A DNA stretch of 64,000 nt from Amia ocellicauda (GCF_036373705.1 NC_089864.1:12955501-13019500), one strand, 5' to 3'. Shown: positions 1 to 17,989, counted from the first letter of the stretch. Numbers and translations are program-made. The notes: generated by a model not told the origin, from the letters alone.

Positions 1-567
1 CAAAACAAATCTTGAGTTGAGAAACTTGGTTGTTTCAGTAAAGTGGCTGTCGCCTTTATTTTTTTGCCCCGTTGTTATTGTCCTGCCAGGTTTTGAAATG
101 CATAAGTGATTGCATTAGACACTTTCAATCTTTCAAGATGTCTGTCTGCAGAGCTTTGCAACATGTTCGAACACACGTGCTCAAGACAGCTGTCCATCTG
201 AAGTGAGACGCACCTTCTTCCAAACTAATATGGTGGAAATGTCTGCAGTTGGCAGTTCCTCTGCAGCTACAGAAGACTTCAGATGGACAGCAGCCTCAAG
301 ATGCACTCACTGCTCAAATTCAGGAGTGAACAATGAAAGGACAGATGGCACAGATATTATTGAGAAAGTTGAATTCCCACAAGGTGGTGTACAGGTCTAT
401 ATTGTCCAAAACCTCTTGATTGTCCTTTCAACCACCGTAACATGACGTCGTCTTTCAGGATCATAACGGGAGTATTTCACTGAATGCCCCAGCCATGCTA
501 TATACAGTCCTGCTGTTTTTATTGGCTGTGCCTTTTTAACGCTCCAGTTTTCCCTTTGTTTTTCAAG
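1..567. other. intron of xpot, no exon recognised
   Basis: This stretch lies upstream of the first recognisable xpot exon and should be intronic, because the preceding part of exportin-T is not encoded here. Short open frames exist on both strands but match nothing I recognise. A pyrimidine-rich stretch ending in AAG at 565-567 serves as the acceptor for the exon at 568. No repeat family was identified. Confidence 0.6.
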
Positions 568-3500
568 GGCCACGTCTCCCCGTTCCTGCAGCAGGTTTTC
601 ATGCCCCTGGTGCTGGCGATATTCGAAGTGCTGGCTCGGCCCGCGGAGGAGAACGACCAGACTGCTGCCCTGGAGAAGCAGATGCTGAGGAGGAGCTACT
701 TCGCCTTCATCCAGACAATCGCCAGCAGTGGGATGAACGAGATCATGGGGAACCAGGGTAAGGAGCATCTCTGATACCATTGCATTGTGATCTGAATGCA
801 TAGGTACATCTTAAATGTTGACCATTTGAGTAGGTTTCTCAACAAATAGAATCTTTAATAAGCTAAAATATAGGAAAGTAAAAGATGAATGAATTAATCA
901 AATTTACGTATTTAATTGCAGTTGTATTAAAATGCTCTCTGTTTGAATGTCACCTTTGCAATGTATTTTTGTATATTTGTGTATGGCAAAGTTATTGATT
1001 CATGTTATTACTTATACAATATGCAAACTGAGGAGAGCTATTTTCTAGGTTTTTCCACAATGGTTGTCTTTCTTGAAGTAATAGAAAGTAATATCATGGC
1101 TTTTTTCCACAGGGGTAGAAAATGTTGAACGTATTTTATTCACCATCATCCAAGGAGCGGTGGACTTTCCAGACCCTATAGCACAGAAAACCTGTTTCAT
1201 CATCTTGTCTAAACTAGTTGAGATTTGGGGTGAGTTAAGATTTTGAATGAAAATATAATATGATCAGTTGAAACTTGCTGGAATTTGATGGAAAAGTTTC
1301 ACTCAGATATGAGGGATCAAAAATATGTTGGGAACATAAGGCACAATTCAATGGAATGAATCTTAGATATTCTTAGATTGCACTTAGTGAAGCCAGAGGT
1401 TTGGTAGGCAGCATAAATAGAACGGAGAAGCACTGCCAAAAATGGAGAAATCACTCCGTTGCATGACATGTTGTTGTCTCTTGGCAGGGGGGAAGGATGG
1501 GTTGGTAGGATTCGCTGATTTCATCTACAAGCACATTGTGCCGGCGTGTTTCCTGGCACCGATGAAGCCGACCTTCGATTTGTCAGACGCTCAGACTATC
1601 CTGGTAAGTTTTATTCCAATCGGCATAAATCTCGAGTCTGGTGGCCAGTGTGATATTGTGCTAGTTAGAATAAAGTTCATGGTACGAGAACTACATTTGA
1701 AGTGCATCATGTTCATTTGCCTGCCAAATAATCTATATAATATGTTTAGGAAACTAGTACCTTTATCCTGACCTATTTACTGCAGTTTAACACATTCAAA
1801 ATACACCAGGCACAAAAACTATGGTTTTGTTATCAATTGTTCTTGTTTTTTATTGGCAAACAAAAACAAGCCAATGTAACATAAACCACAGGATGTTAGC
1901 TGCATATTCCCCAAATTTCACTCCGCCCCAGTAATTTGTCTGTGATGCATTTGTTTTACAGGCTTTGTCTGAATGTGCTCTGACGCTAAAAATGATTCAT
2001 CTCAAAAGGGTAAGATAGACTTTCAATCAGATAAAGACAGTTCTGTAGATTGAAGAGTCCTTCATAGCCTGTAATCTGTGTTTAATTTGCAGGGACCAGA
2101 ATTTATCCAGTACCTGCAACAAGAATATCTTCCTTCCCTACAAGTTGCACCTGAAATTATCCAGGTAACTGGGGGAAAAAAAGATTCCTCACAAGCTCTT
2201 TAACTATCGAACTGGTTTGAGTTTCCTCTTAGTTGTATGCAGCTGAAATAATTGTGGTCTTCTTGTACTTTTAGGAATTTTGTCAAGTGGTTCAACAACC
2301 AGATTCAAAAGTGTTCAAGAATTACATGAAGGTAGGGGAGTTTTACTGAACTGTTTTTTGTTTGTAAGATATAAGATACACAAACGTTACCTCATGCCTC
2401 ATAAAAAAAGTTATTGAATTTTTTTCTGCTTTATAACATAACCACATTATATACTACAACCCCAATTCTGAAAAAGTTGGGACAGTATGGAAAATGCTAA
2501 TAAAAAAAAGTGATTTGTAAATGTACTTTGACTTGTATTTAAACAAAAAATGTATAAAGACTAGGTCATTGATATTTTACCTAATCAACTGCATAGTTTT
2601 TTGAAGGTAAACGTTTATTTTGAAATGATGCATGCAACACGTTCCAAAAAAGTTGGGGTGGGCAATTTAGGACTAACAGTGATGTGACAAGTTGAAATAA
2701 GAAGGTGATGTGACACAGGTGAGGCAATCGTGTAATCGTAGTATATAAGGAGCCTCCGATCCCTAACCATCTGTAATGGATTGGAGTCTGTAATGGATAT
2801 CCTGACATGGACTCAGGAATTCTTTGGTAAAACTTTGTCAGTCAACACCGTTCGCCGCTGCATCCACAGATGCAAGTTAAGGCTTTAATACGCAAAGCAG
2901 AAGCCATACATCAACACTGTCCAGAAGCGCCGCCGACTTCTCTGGGCTTGGCCTCATCTGAGATGGACAGTAGCACAGTGGAATCATGTTTTGTGGTCCG
3001 ACGAGTCAACATTTCAAATAGTTTTTGGACAAAACAGCTGTTGTGTTCTGCGGGCCAAAGAGGAAAAGGACCATCCAAGCTGTTATTGGCGTCAGTTCCA
3101 AAAGCCAGCGTCTGTCATGGTATGGGGGTGTGTCAGTGCCCATGGCATGGGTAACTTGCACATCTGTGAGGGCACCATTAATGCAGAAAGATATGTACAC
3201 ATTTTGGAGCAACATATGCTGCCATCCAGACGTCATCTTTTCCAGAGACGTCCCTGCATTTTCCAGCAGGACAACGTCAAACCACATCCTGCCCGGATTA
3301 CAAGTGCATGGTTACGTAAGCAGAGAGTGCAGGTGCTGGAATGGCCTGCCTGCAGTCCTGACCTGTCTCTGATTGAGAATGTGTGGCGCAAAAAAAGGCA
3401 ACGATGGCCCTGTACAGTTGCGCAGCTGAAGAAATGCATGATGGATGAATGGGGGAAAATACCGTTTGCTAAACTTAACCAACTGGTGTCTTCAGTGCCC

Positions 3501-3856
3501 AAACGCTTAATAAGTGTTATTACAAGAAAAGGTGATGTTACACAGTGGTAAACAGTTGACTGTCCCATGTTTTTTGGAGTGTGTTGCAGTCATCAGATTT
3601 GAAATGAATGTATATCTTCAAAAATAAATTCATGAAGTAAAACATCAAATAATGTGTTAATGTGTTTTCAATATAGTACAGGGTGAATTGAATTTTCAAA
3701 TTACTCGTTTGTTTTTTTTGCATTTTCCATACTTTTTGGAATTGGGATTGTAAATATTTTGGTCTATTTCAGCAGATCTGCTCCTAGAGCCTGGAAGGGT
3801 AATTTGCCAATTTGTCTCTGTGTTCACAGGCTTTCTTTCAACGAGCCAAACTGTAA
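568..3856 (+). CDS. xpot: exportin-T (tRNA exportin), C-terminal part, 7 exons
   Basis: Exportin-T is the importin-beta/karyopherin family receptor that carries mature tRNA out of the nucleus with Ran-GTP. Only the last 208 residues of the roughly 960-residue protein are in the window; the gene enters from the left. Exons: 568-757, 1113-1229, 1488-1603, 1962-2009, 2093-2164, 2275-2331, 3830-3856. All introns start with GT and end with AG, and the phases agree. Diagnostic segments are LEKQMLRRSYFAF, IAQKTCFIILSKLVE, GFADFIYKHIVPACFLAP, YLQQEYLPSLQVAPEI and the C-terminus FFQRAKL. This region forms the last HEAT-type helices of the solenoid. The final exon is only nine codons including the stop, and a Tc1-like element fills most of the intron before it. 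Identity is from remembered family sequence and is very strong. The exact edge of the first exon is less sure. Confidence 0.95.
2457..3750 (+). mobile_element. Tc1-like DNA transposon relic in the last xpot intron
   Basis: The element is bounded by TA dinucleotides at 2455-2456 and 3751-3752, the target duplication of Tc1/mariner transposons. The left end begins CAACCCCAATTC and the right end, reverse complemented, begins CAATCCCAATTC. Both ends then run through A-rich sequence into GTATGGAAAATGC, but the right end lacks nine bases (GTTGGGACA) present at the left. The element is about 1.29 kb and is inserted in the same orientation as xpot, filling most of a 1.5-kb intron. Internally it keeps the catalytic part of a transposase. 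This terminal sequence belongs to an abundant fish Tc1-like family. The decayed frame and unequal ends mean it cannot move by itself. Confidence 0.9.
2841..3551 (+). pseudogene. Tc1-like transposase, catalytic domain, inactivated
   Basis: One reading frame runs from 2841 to the stop at 3549-3551, broken by an in-frame TAA at 2886-2888 where the family has a tyrosine. Downstream of that stop the frame is open. The catalytic triad is visible: D in LWSDESTF, D in FQQDNVKPH, and E in SLIENVW, with 34 residues between the last two, which is the DD34E spacing of Tc1 transposases. The paired helix-turn-helix DNA-binding region expected upstream is not recognisable. A few residues also appear lost after IENVW. 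The protein is therefore a non-functional remnant. Confidence 0.9.
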
Positions 3857-4620
3857 AGGGGAATCCCATGGGAGGAGGACATGAGTGCCATTTTCACAAC
3901 AGAGGCTTAGCATAGGAGCCGCTTTTGCACTTATAAATTTGCATAATTAAGCCCATCCTATCTGTTTAACTGTGGAAACGGTGCAAGAGAGGACCGACTG
4001 CACTGGGCTGGTCACCGTTCCCCCGGAGGCCGAGGCCTGCCCGACTCGCACGACCCGACCGATTCTTCGTTCACGTCTAAAACGCTGCGGTTCCGATGTC
4101 GCCACAACCCGGAGTGGGCAAGGCTTGCGATGGAGTGGAACTTAACACGAGCAAAGAAAAGGAAAGAAGAAACAGGGTTAAGCCAGGAACTGTTACCAAA
4201 TCAGACAACTTGCAAACATGCTTTGTATGTAAAAACGGACTTCTGAACTTTAAAACTGAATTTTATTTTTCTTAGGCTTGATGGATATTATTTGAAGTAA
4301 GCGGATGAGCTCGTTAGAATTGAACACTGCTGTAGTCTTGCAGATGTGTATTGTAAGGGAAGAAAGGTCTGATTTTTCTTTTAAAGGTAAATTTTATTTT
4401 ATTTTATTTCATGTAGTGAGACAAACTGTTGTTAACAGTTAAGTATGAACAACAAATGAAGCTTTAACTGCTTACAGCTGTGGCTTATTGTGAGTTGCCT
4501 TACATGTGTAACTGCTCTTTTGTCCTCGAGGTAACATGCATGCCCTGATAACAAGTGAATGACCGACACCATGACATGAGAACTGAGTTTGTTCTAAATC
4601 TGCTGAATAAACCGGGGTAG
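3857..4620 (+). other. xpot: probable xpot 3' untranslated region
   Basis: The sequence after the xpot stop has no coding continuation. A canonical AATAAA at 4606-4611 is the first good polyadenylation signal, so the 3' UTR is probably about 760 nt. It includes an unusually CpG-dense block at about 3979-4150. The end point is inferred from the signal only. Confidence 0.55.
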
Positions 4621-7100
4621 ATTTGTTTTTGGCATGATATTTACTGTATCATATCTCTCAATACTGTCTGTATGAATAATTAAATGTCATTCACTGATTT
4701 TCTAGTACAGCATGTATAGAATACCATCTTGGCACTTTTTGGAAAAAGTATGACCCTTGGAATTGTAATATATCTGCTTCCTTTTAAAAATGCTTTTCTT
4801 CACAGTCAAATCCTTTCAAAATTCATTGTGTAATACTTTGTATAATTGTCTCGGTTCAAAGTCTGAATTCCTTAGTACTATTATTAGTCTGTTAGTGGGG
4901 AGGTGATATCATACCTGGATGTCATCTCTTTTCATAGCAGCTGCATACTAACTAGCATATCAGTGTTTCGTGCAACCGATTTTCAAATTCTCAGCAACTT
5001 ACTGTATTTTCTGGACACAAGGAGATCTTATGTCTTCGGCTGCAGGAAGTCCTGTCCAATATCAATTTAAAAAAAATATGGTAAAAGGAAGTACAGCCCC
5101 AAATTCTAGTTTAAACTCTTGTGGAGGATTCTGATCCCTTCAGTTATTGCTGAAAATAATTCTGGGACTTGAATTTCTCAGTTATCAGCATCAGGAGCTT
5201 TGTATAGAGAAGAGGAGACAAAATGTACCACAGGGACCACAGGTGACGTGAGGGCTTATTAGTGCAGCCCACACAGCCCTGTTTAAACCAGAACTTCACC
5301 CTGCCAGTCGTAAATCACCAGCCGAGGGGGTTGTTGGGATTCATTTGTCAGCATTGAAGTTTTGATTTAGTCTGAGCAAAGGTGTATGAAAGTGGCACCA
5401 GAGGCTGTGGGTGCAGTTAGGCTTCAGTTGTGTTCAGGTATTGGTGGCAATAGAACAGTGATGAAGAAAAATGTACCATTTTATTTAAAAAAACAAAAAC
5501 AAAATGAACTATCAAAAATCTGTAACATTTGTGGTTAGTTTCAATGGCCATAGACTAAATGCAGTTAGTGAAATGTAACAATACCAATAATTCAAATGCA
5601 GGCTTATCTAATTTGGTGGCCTGTTATATGCTTGCGGCTGCTGGCTTGGAAAGTATTTCCAACTGCTGCCTTAAAACAATCAATACAGATCTGTAATTTG
5701 ATGATTTGCAAACTATGTTTAGAATTATGTTGCACTGGTGCATAAATCCATAAAATATGGTATTATCAAGGAAGCACCTGTTTTCAGGGTTACGATATTC
5801 ATGGTATCCATTTCTAGGATATACACAAGTTTTGTGTAGTGTCTTCATGGCCCTTGAGTTACATTCATTGTGACCAATGAAAAATGCAGTGATTATAAAG
5901 GGATCTTTCATTTTCTCTTTACCTGCAGTGATAATGGGGGATGCAATTTGCACCCATCCAAACAGTGCAGTCTCTGGCACAGTTGTGTGAAGACATGGGG
6001 CTTAACTGAAATTATATTTGTTCTGTAGTCAAATAAAGTGTCTGAAATGTCCTGAATGTGTTGGATACGACTTATTGCGAAGGGAGGCATGGATACATTG
6101 TCAAGATCAGTTAATGGTGAAGGTTTCGAGAAGCATCAGTAACAGGGTATGCAACTACATATTTGGTTATTATGGGTGATGTAATCATTTATAATATATT
6201 CACACATCTCTGCCAAATTAAATGTTAACATGTCTTAACTATGAAGTAAAACACCTATTCACATATTTCATCAATTATATTTGATGGTCTGTCAATAATG
6301 TTGTTTACAATGAGGTCATTTAAAGCTGTTTAAATTACCAATAAAACAAACAAAAACTGCTTTTTTCTTTCTTGAGATTCTAAAACTAATAGGCAACACA
6401 AAATGGGACTTAATCAGGACTGACATGTGTCAGGGGGCATCACTGAGTTTGAGACCCTCACCTGAAAACATGATTCACTGATCTAGTGGATCCCATGGTT
6501 GGTTAAAAAAAAAAAAGTGCTTTGGGTTATTGGAGGTTAGACACTTGAGGGAAGGAATGCGTTCCCCCTGTTCTGGTATCAGGCAGCTCTCTGCAAAACC
6601 TCCTTGGGGATCGTGAGCACAGGCATGGCTGAGGAAGGACTGGTGGACGGGTATCCCAGCCATGTGGGCAGGTGATGTGTCCTGGTGCTCCAGCACTAGA
6701 TCCTGTTTTGGCTCCTTGATATGAATGTTGAGGTGATGGGCACCACATACATGAGTATTAAAAGTGTTATTGAAAGCTGAAAATGTTGTACTTTTTACAT
6801 CTATTCCTTCATTATTAGATCTGTACAATACCAAGGGAGTGAGATCAACATCTGCAGTGTTTTGTGGAACGCTTACTTTCTCAAGCGAGTATAGATCACA
6901 CAACTCAACGATTACGTGTCAGCCTTGAATTTAATCAGTTTAGTCTGTAGTCATTCATTCATAAAGCCTTCGCAAACAATCTGCCTCCCCCATCCATTCT
7001 ACATTCTTTCATAATGCACTTTTACAGTTTTTTTTTGGAAGGTCAAAGATGAAACCACAAATCCCTTTGAAAGCAAAACATAAGAATATGCATATACTAA
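4621..7100. other. intergenic spacer between convergent xpot and rtcb
   Basis: This is AT-rich DNA with only short open frames on either strand. None shows a recognisable protein, a splice-linked frame or an RNA gene. No clear transposon ends were seen, although older unrecognised repeats may be present. Confidence 0.6.
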
Positions 7101-7103
7101 TCA

Positions 7104-7113
7104 TTTATTTATT
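7104..7113 (-). terminator. rtcb: rtcb polyadenylation signal candidate
   Basis: Two overlapping copies of TTTATT on the + strand give AATAAA on the - strand about 340 nt beyond the rtcb stop codon. This would give a short 3' UTR. It is assigned from motif and position only. Confidence 0.5.
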
Positions 7114-7449
7114 TTAAGGCTTCCCAATCCTTGAAGGCAGAAAAATAAAACTTCCGATACTCAATTTTAAAGAATAACCAAAATCAATAGGAATCTTGCC
7201 TATTTTTCCAGCAATTTAAAGAAAAACATTAAATCTTTTCATAAATCAATTCACAAATTCCCCCTCTCCAACAGCAATTTTGAAAATGCTGATTTTTGCT
7301 ACACAGAAGCAAATATCTTCATGCATTACAGGGAGGTGCCAGCCGATTCTGATTCAGTCCTCCCGTTACCGTTCCCATCACTTGGCTTCCTGGAAACTTG
7401 AGCTCGGAGAAATTTAATCCATAACTTTCCCCACCTCTGCTTTAGGCTC

Positions 7450-12513
<5,064 letters not shown>

Positions 12514-13818
12514 TTTCGTTATATTTCACGAATAAAAGATTTGACGACTATAAGAATAATGTTAACCTAACGTCACTATCCAACACGCAGCTGCACACAG
12601 AAACTACGGGTCCCGGCGAGATCTAAATATACACTCACGACGTCGCGCAATTAAAAAACGCGCGTTCATTTTTAATTTTTACTGTGGTATCTCCTTCGAT
12701 TACATAACGCATCCATTATTTTCCCAGGATACATGCTTTATTTTAGCCAGTGCCCGATTGCCAAGAATCCTTCAGATCAACCACAACTTCTCCATAAAAG
12801 TAAATCTGGAAAGTTGCATTTCCTATCAGGTCTGTTTGTTCCTCTTTACATCCCGTAGTTGAAATACTGAAAGCTGTCACTGGGGTGTTCTCAAATTAGT
12901 TTCTTCTTCAACAGGACTGAGGTTATGGGTTTTAGGTTATAAAACTGAGAACTGTTGTAAAATATTACACATAATAATAAACGACTACAAATTCTTTATA
13001 TCCTAAGGATGAGACATCGCCTTAATACCGACTCAACAGTAAGTACATAGCTAGTAGCAGAGCTTTTATAAAGTTATCACACAATTTAGCACAAAGCACA
13101 ACTGGTAAATCATTTGTTTTATGATTGCTGTTAATACTAGCAAGCCTAGCATTAAACCAGTTGATCTGCGTTTTACTGGTTAATGCATGCTATTGATGTG
13201 TCTGTGTTTGTACCACTGGCTCAGGTAGCTGAGTACGCTCTTGAGTTTGTGTCTGGCCCATATGATTCATGTGTACGAAAGTGAAAGCAGATGTAGCTGA
13301 CCTGCACGCCTCGGCTCAAGTTTGTTTTCACGCCTGTGGTTGTAAGAAGATATTGGGGTCATTTAAATGGAAAACACAAATTGCTTTTCCAACCATTGAT
13401 TGAATGTAGCGGCCCTGCAGTTACACATTGGTATAAATAAGTGGTTTGGAAGTGGCACCTCTGCTGAATAGGTGGACATGCATATTGTGTATTTAATCAT
13501 ATATCTATAAAGTAAAATATCACAGCAGGCTGTGCAGGGCCATGATACTGTTGGAAGGCTTTTTTTTTCTTTCTCTTCAATATTTACGTTTTCTAAGTAT
13601 TGCAATGACGTCTGGTAAAAAGACATCCGGGTCATATATATATATATGTGTGCAATGCAATCCCTAATGCAATGCAATGAGCTAAACGTTTCAAATCAAC
13701 TGTTCTCGTTGGAAAAATGTCAAATGGTCCCACACAAATGAATGTGTTGATGGCAGTAGTTAACACTGCGTCACTGCTGCTCCTGTTTGCACAGCTGCTC
13801 CCTGCGACACACTGAGGC
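12514..13818. promoter_or_regulatory. head-to-head spacer with rtcb and fbxo7 promoters
   Basis: About 1.3 kb separates the divergent start codons of rtcb (- strand, ATG at 12513-12511) and fbxo7 (+ strand, ATG at 13819). CpG and CRE-like content (ACGTCA at about 12571, ACGACGTCGCGC at about 12638) sits within 150 nt of rtcb, where its promoter is expected. The fbxo7 side is AT-rich, with a short TA run near 13635. No other coding exon is seen. In human the gene BPIFC lies between these two; no trace of it is visible here. Confidence 0.55.
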
Positions 13819-16800
13819 ATGAAGCTGCGAGTGAGACTGAACAAACAGTCCAGCCGCCTGGAGCTGGAGGGGGACCAGCCCTCACTGACGGAGCTGGCCA
13901 TCCAAGTGAAGGAAATCATATTGCCCTCCTATGGATACAGGTTGAGATCCAAACTACTTGTAATTTGTATTATGTTTTCCAATGCTTTTTTCAATCTGTG
14001 GCACAAAATGGTGATTTCAGACCAGAGCCTTGCACTTGACACTTGTTTGAGTGTGATGTTTAAATGCTCTCCTGTACACTGGTTTGTAATTATGCTCGAA
14101 GTGTTTTCATCTGTCCTTCCTTCAGGCCAGCGTTACAAGTGATCTAAATGCTGCTGTGTTTCCTTTGTAGCCCAGACACCGAGTTCACCCTCTCCCTCAA
14201 TGGTAAAGAGCCCCTCGTTGACTCTGGGCAGACCCTGGCATCGTGCGGCATCGTGTCGGGGGACTTGGTGTGTGTGATCCTGTCACAGGACCCTCCGATT
14301 CCCAGCCCCGCTCCAGTCGGGAGCTCCAGTGGTCCGGTGGTGGGGAAGCAGCATGGGGAGAAGAGCACCTCTGGTTCCCCAGGAGCCCAGCAGGTGTCTA
14401 CAGTGAGTACTTTGCTGCACAGAGCAGTGTGACCTGAGTACAGAGCTGAGTCCTGAGGTTTTGACATCTCCATTTAATTAGCACCGTATTTATCTACATT
14501 AGCACTGTTTTTATAGTACTACTATTATGAATTATAATGGTGAACATGGTGAAATAGGGAGTTTGGTGCACTGTGTGTTGTACAGGAAGGCCCCCATGAC
14601 AGTCAGACGGGAACGAGGGCAGAGGAAGCCCAGCGGGAGGCCGAGGCAGGGTCCTTCATTCCCGAACCCATGCTCTGCAGTGAGGCCGAGGACGGGAAGG
14701 TGCCTCACTCTCTGGAGATGCTTTTCCATGGGGCTCAGTGCAGCAGCCCCAGCGACGCACTGATGGAGGCCGTGCATCTGATTATGCTGGAGACAGGATA
14801 CGTGTCGCAGGTAAATTAGTCACATTTCAAATGAATGCTACATCCCAGCCTGCACGGCAGCTTGCTTTGATATTTACTACACTGTAAACTAATTTGAGAT
14901 CCGACAGACCAAGAAAAATGATGCCAGCCTTTCTAGAAAAGAAGGATAAGATAAGACAGAAGTTTCTTAGTTTTGTGGCATAAATGTCACAACTGCCACA
15001 GGGTAAAACCAATCTAGAATGTGTAGCCATTAAGTGATGTGTTTGTGGTGTGTTGTCCAGTGCCCTGATGTGAGAGCTGGGGAGATGCCTGCTGGGTGGA
15101 GGGCTGCCGGAGGGCTTTACAGGCTGCACTACACACACCCCTTCTGTGACCACAGCCTGGCCATGCTAGTGGCTGTACTGATGGGAGACACACTTGTCAT
15201 CAATGGTACCTTATATTTATCTTTGTATTTGTATGTTCCTGTGATCTGAAGTTTTGTTATTGATTGTCATCAGCTGGTCTATAAAAACAGTTGATGCTAG
15301 GCTTAATAGTCCTTTGGATTATGATGTATACATATTGATTTGAAATAATTTAAGTGGACCTTTTTGTTGAATTCGTTTAAAATCCAAACGGAAATTAAAT
15401 GTATATTTTTTTATGTTTGGCTCTTTCCGTTTGAATCGCAAGATCTAGTGGGTGATTTATGGTGTAACTCCATAGATAGTCTTTAGAAGCGAAGTCTTAC
15501 ACAATTCTTTCTAAGCTATTTGCAAAATCAGGTGACTGATGTTGTATATTTATAGATATTTACAGTGGTTTACAGTACTGGGCAAAGCAAGGAGCAACGA
15601 GAGAAGCTACAGTTGTTTGTCAAGTGATATAATGTTAGTATAATGTGGGTGAGACCAATCGATATACAGTGGATGAATGGAGATTGCTAGTATTGCCATT
15701 TATAACTTTTGAAGGCTTTTCAGGCGATTTGACCTTTTAATTGTGCTTGCTTCTTTCCAGCCACTCTGAAGATAAATGAAGTAGTTGACAACGTGAGGAA
15801 AATCCAGCTTAAGCCCTCTTCCTATGTGACAGATTCATGGTGTGGTACGTGTTCCTGGTAATACAGTAAGTCAGTGTGTCTACAAATGGTAATAGACCTG
15901 AAGAAAGGGAGCCATCTACTGCCCTCCAAATCTTTCAAAAGAAGCACAAAGGAGAGACAAATAGGAGGTTGTCAGTTGCTGATGAGTGCAACTTCACTAG
16001 GTACTATTTATTTTAACAGAGGTGCGTCTGTGAAGCAGAGAGTGAGGAATTATGCAGCTCTTAATGCAAAATTAAATCTGATCGTGATTTCTAAAGTTCT
16101 TCAGGACACAAAATGCCTCCTGTTCCCAAATATCACATTTTGGCATTGCCTTAAATGTTGAATTAAAGAAACTTCATGTTTACTTGCAGTTGCTCAGTTC
16201 TATCATTTGTTGACCCAGGGGAAAGTCCTGCAGATGTGTACAAGGACCTGAAGAAGCTATCCCGTATTTTCAAGGATCAGCTTGTTTACCCTCTGATTGC
16301 ATCAGCCAGACAAGGTGAGTATCTTTAGGTTGAATTTTAAATGTTTTACAGCAGTACCTACTTTGTAGCTTATCCCAGTGATGCAAACTATTCTCACAGA
16401 AAAAGCAAAACCCAGAAAAGGAATTTGTCATAATAATCATCTGATATCACATTTGGATAGACCGCATCTTTAGTGAAGGAGAATCTGCAATATGACTTGG
16501 CATTTTGTTCAGTGAACCCAGAAGTCTATTGTGTCACAAAATGGCGTGGATCCGTTCACACAACCTTAAAATAAGGCTGATGAGCAGGAGTGGATTGTTT
16601 TTCCCTCTCAAGATTACCATTTATCTTTTGATGTCAGTAGGGCCTTTATGCCTATTTCAAAGAGGATATTGTTTATTCACTTGTCGCTTTGATATTGCCT
16701 CACATGAGCTGGGGATGGTTGAATGTGTCTCTCTCTCTCTCTCTCTGTGCATGTTGTCCAGCCATGAACCTCCCAGCAGTGTTTGGGCTCACAGTGCTCC

Positions 16801-17989
16801 CTCCCGAGCTGCTGCTTCGTGTCTTGCGTCTCCTGGACATGCGGTCCGTGGTGACCCTGTCGGCTGTGAGCAGAGACCTCCACACAGCGACCGCCGATCC
16901 CACTCTGTGGAGGTTCCTGTACCAGCGCGATTTCAGAGGTGAACGCCGGCGGGAGTATGATGAGTCATGCTGTGCTAAAAGAAGAGAAAATGAGAGGGGG
17001 GGGGGAGTGACGGTGTAATGGGATGTTTCATGTGATGTAGATCTTGTATACGTCGACACTGGGTGCTGGATATGTCGTGCTTTTCTACTTCATTGATAGT
17101 GCATGGGAAATCCAGAAGAGGGTGAAACTGTTTCAGTGTTGAAGTATATTACGAGGGAATCCAGTACAACCTCTTCCTGCTTCATTACCCTCGGAAGAAT
17201 GATTTAAGTCACAAAAAGCAGGTTCAGTGTAACACTAGTTTCTTTGGGCTTCTTTCACTACAAAATGGTTCTTTTTTAACACTAGATTCAACCAGCAGAC
17301 CAAGAGAAACTGACTGGAAGGAAGTAAGTAACACATTTCAGACCAAACCCAATGGTTTTTCTTCTCGTTCCCATTTCCAGTATTTTTTTATAACACTTTT
17401 TTATGTTTTCTGTGACCGTAAATAAGATAACTATTTCAATAAGTGCCTGATGACATACCATTATTTTAGTTTTTCAAATTCAATTGATATCTATAATACT
17501 TGGCATGCTGTCAGCTGATGGACATTTGGAAATAGTCTGCTAGACCTAGAGCACTAAGGCACTTGGTATAATGTATTTATTTTTACTCCACTATTTTAAT
17601 TTCCTATGTTTTGCGTTACAATTCAAGGGGAAATTTAAGACTAGTAAAACAATTCTCGTTTCCTGCAGCTCTACAAAAGGAGACGCCAGAGGGAAGCAAC
17701 CCGTGTGCGCCGCACTGTCGTTTACCCACCAGTCCCCTCCCACCCATTTCCATTCCAGCCTCTGCCATTTCACCCCTTTCCCTTTGGTCCCAACCCGCCC
17801 TACCCCCCGGGCATCATCGGGGGAGAGTATGACCAGAGGCCGGGGCTGCCCTCTCTCATGCCCCGGCCACGTTTTGATCCCCTCGGGCCACAGCCAGGGC
17901 AAGACCCGCTGACTGGTGGCTCTGTCGGTCGACGGTCCCTGAGACCTTCGGGCAGCCGCTCATCGGACATCCGCCGAGGGTTTATTTGA
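13819..17989 (+). CDS. fbxo7: F-box only protein 7, complete, 9 exons
   Basis: FBXO7 is a substrate receptor of SCF (SKP1-CUL1-F-box) ubiquitin ligases. It also binds the proteasome regulator PI31 and links parkin and PINK1 in mitophagy; human mutations cause PARK15 parkinsonism. Exons: 13819-13940, 14171-14402, 14586-14810, 15061-15205, 15761-15844, 16219-16314, 16762-16938, 17286-17323, 17669-17989. The joined frame is 479 residues against 522 in human. Residues 1-80 form the ubiquitin-like domain ([20 protein letters not shown]). Residues about 150-300 form the FP dimerisation domain ([21 protein letters not shown] segment). The F-box is at about 311-357 ([18 protein letters not shown]). 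The proline-rich tail carries the R(Ar)DP motif RFDP at 441-444 and ends RRGFI. The start matches the conserved N-terminus. The missing length is mainly in linker regions. Confidence 0.97.
16725..16747 (+). repeat. (CT)n tract before fbxo7 exon 7
   Basis: A short pyrimidine dinucleotide run ends 14 nt before the acceptor of the F-box exon and may act as part of its polypyrimidine tract. Confidence 0.8.

Noticed and set aside
5624-6903. Minus-strand open frames of 118 and 142 codons between xpot and rtcb
   Set aside because: No domain or family pattern, no conserved splice structure, and compositions similar to random sequence.
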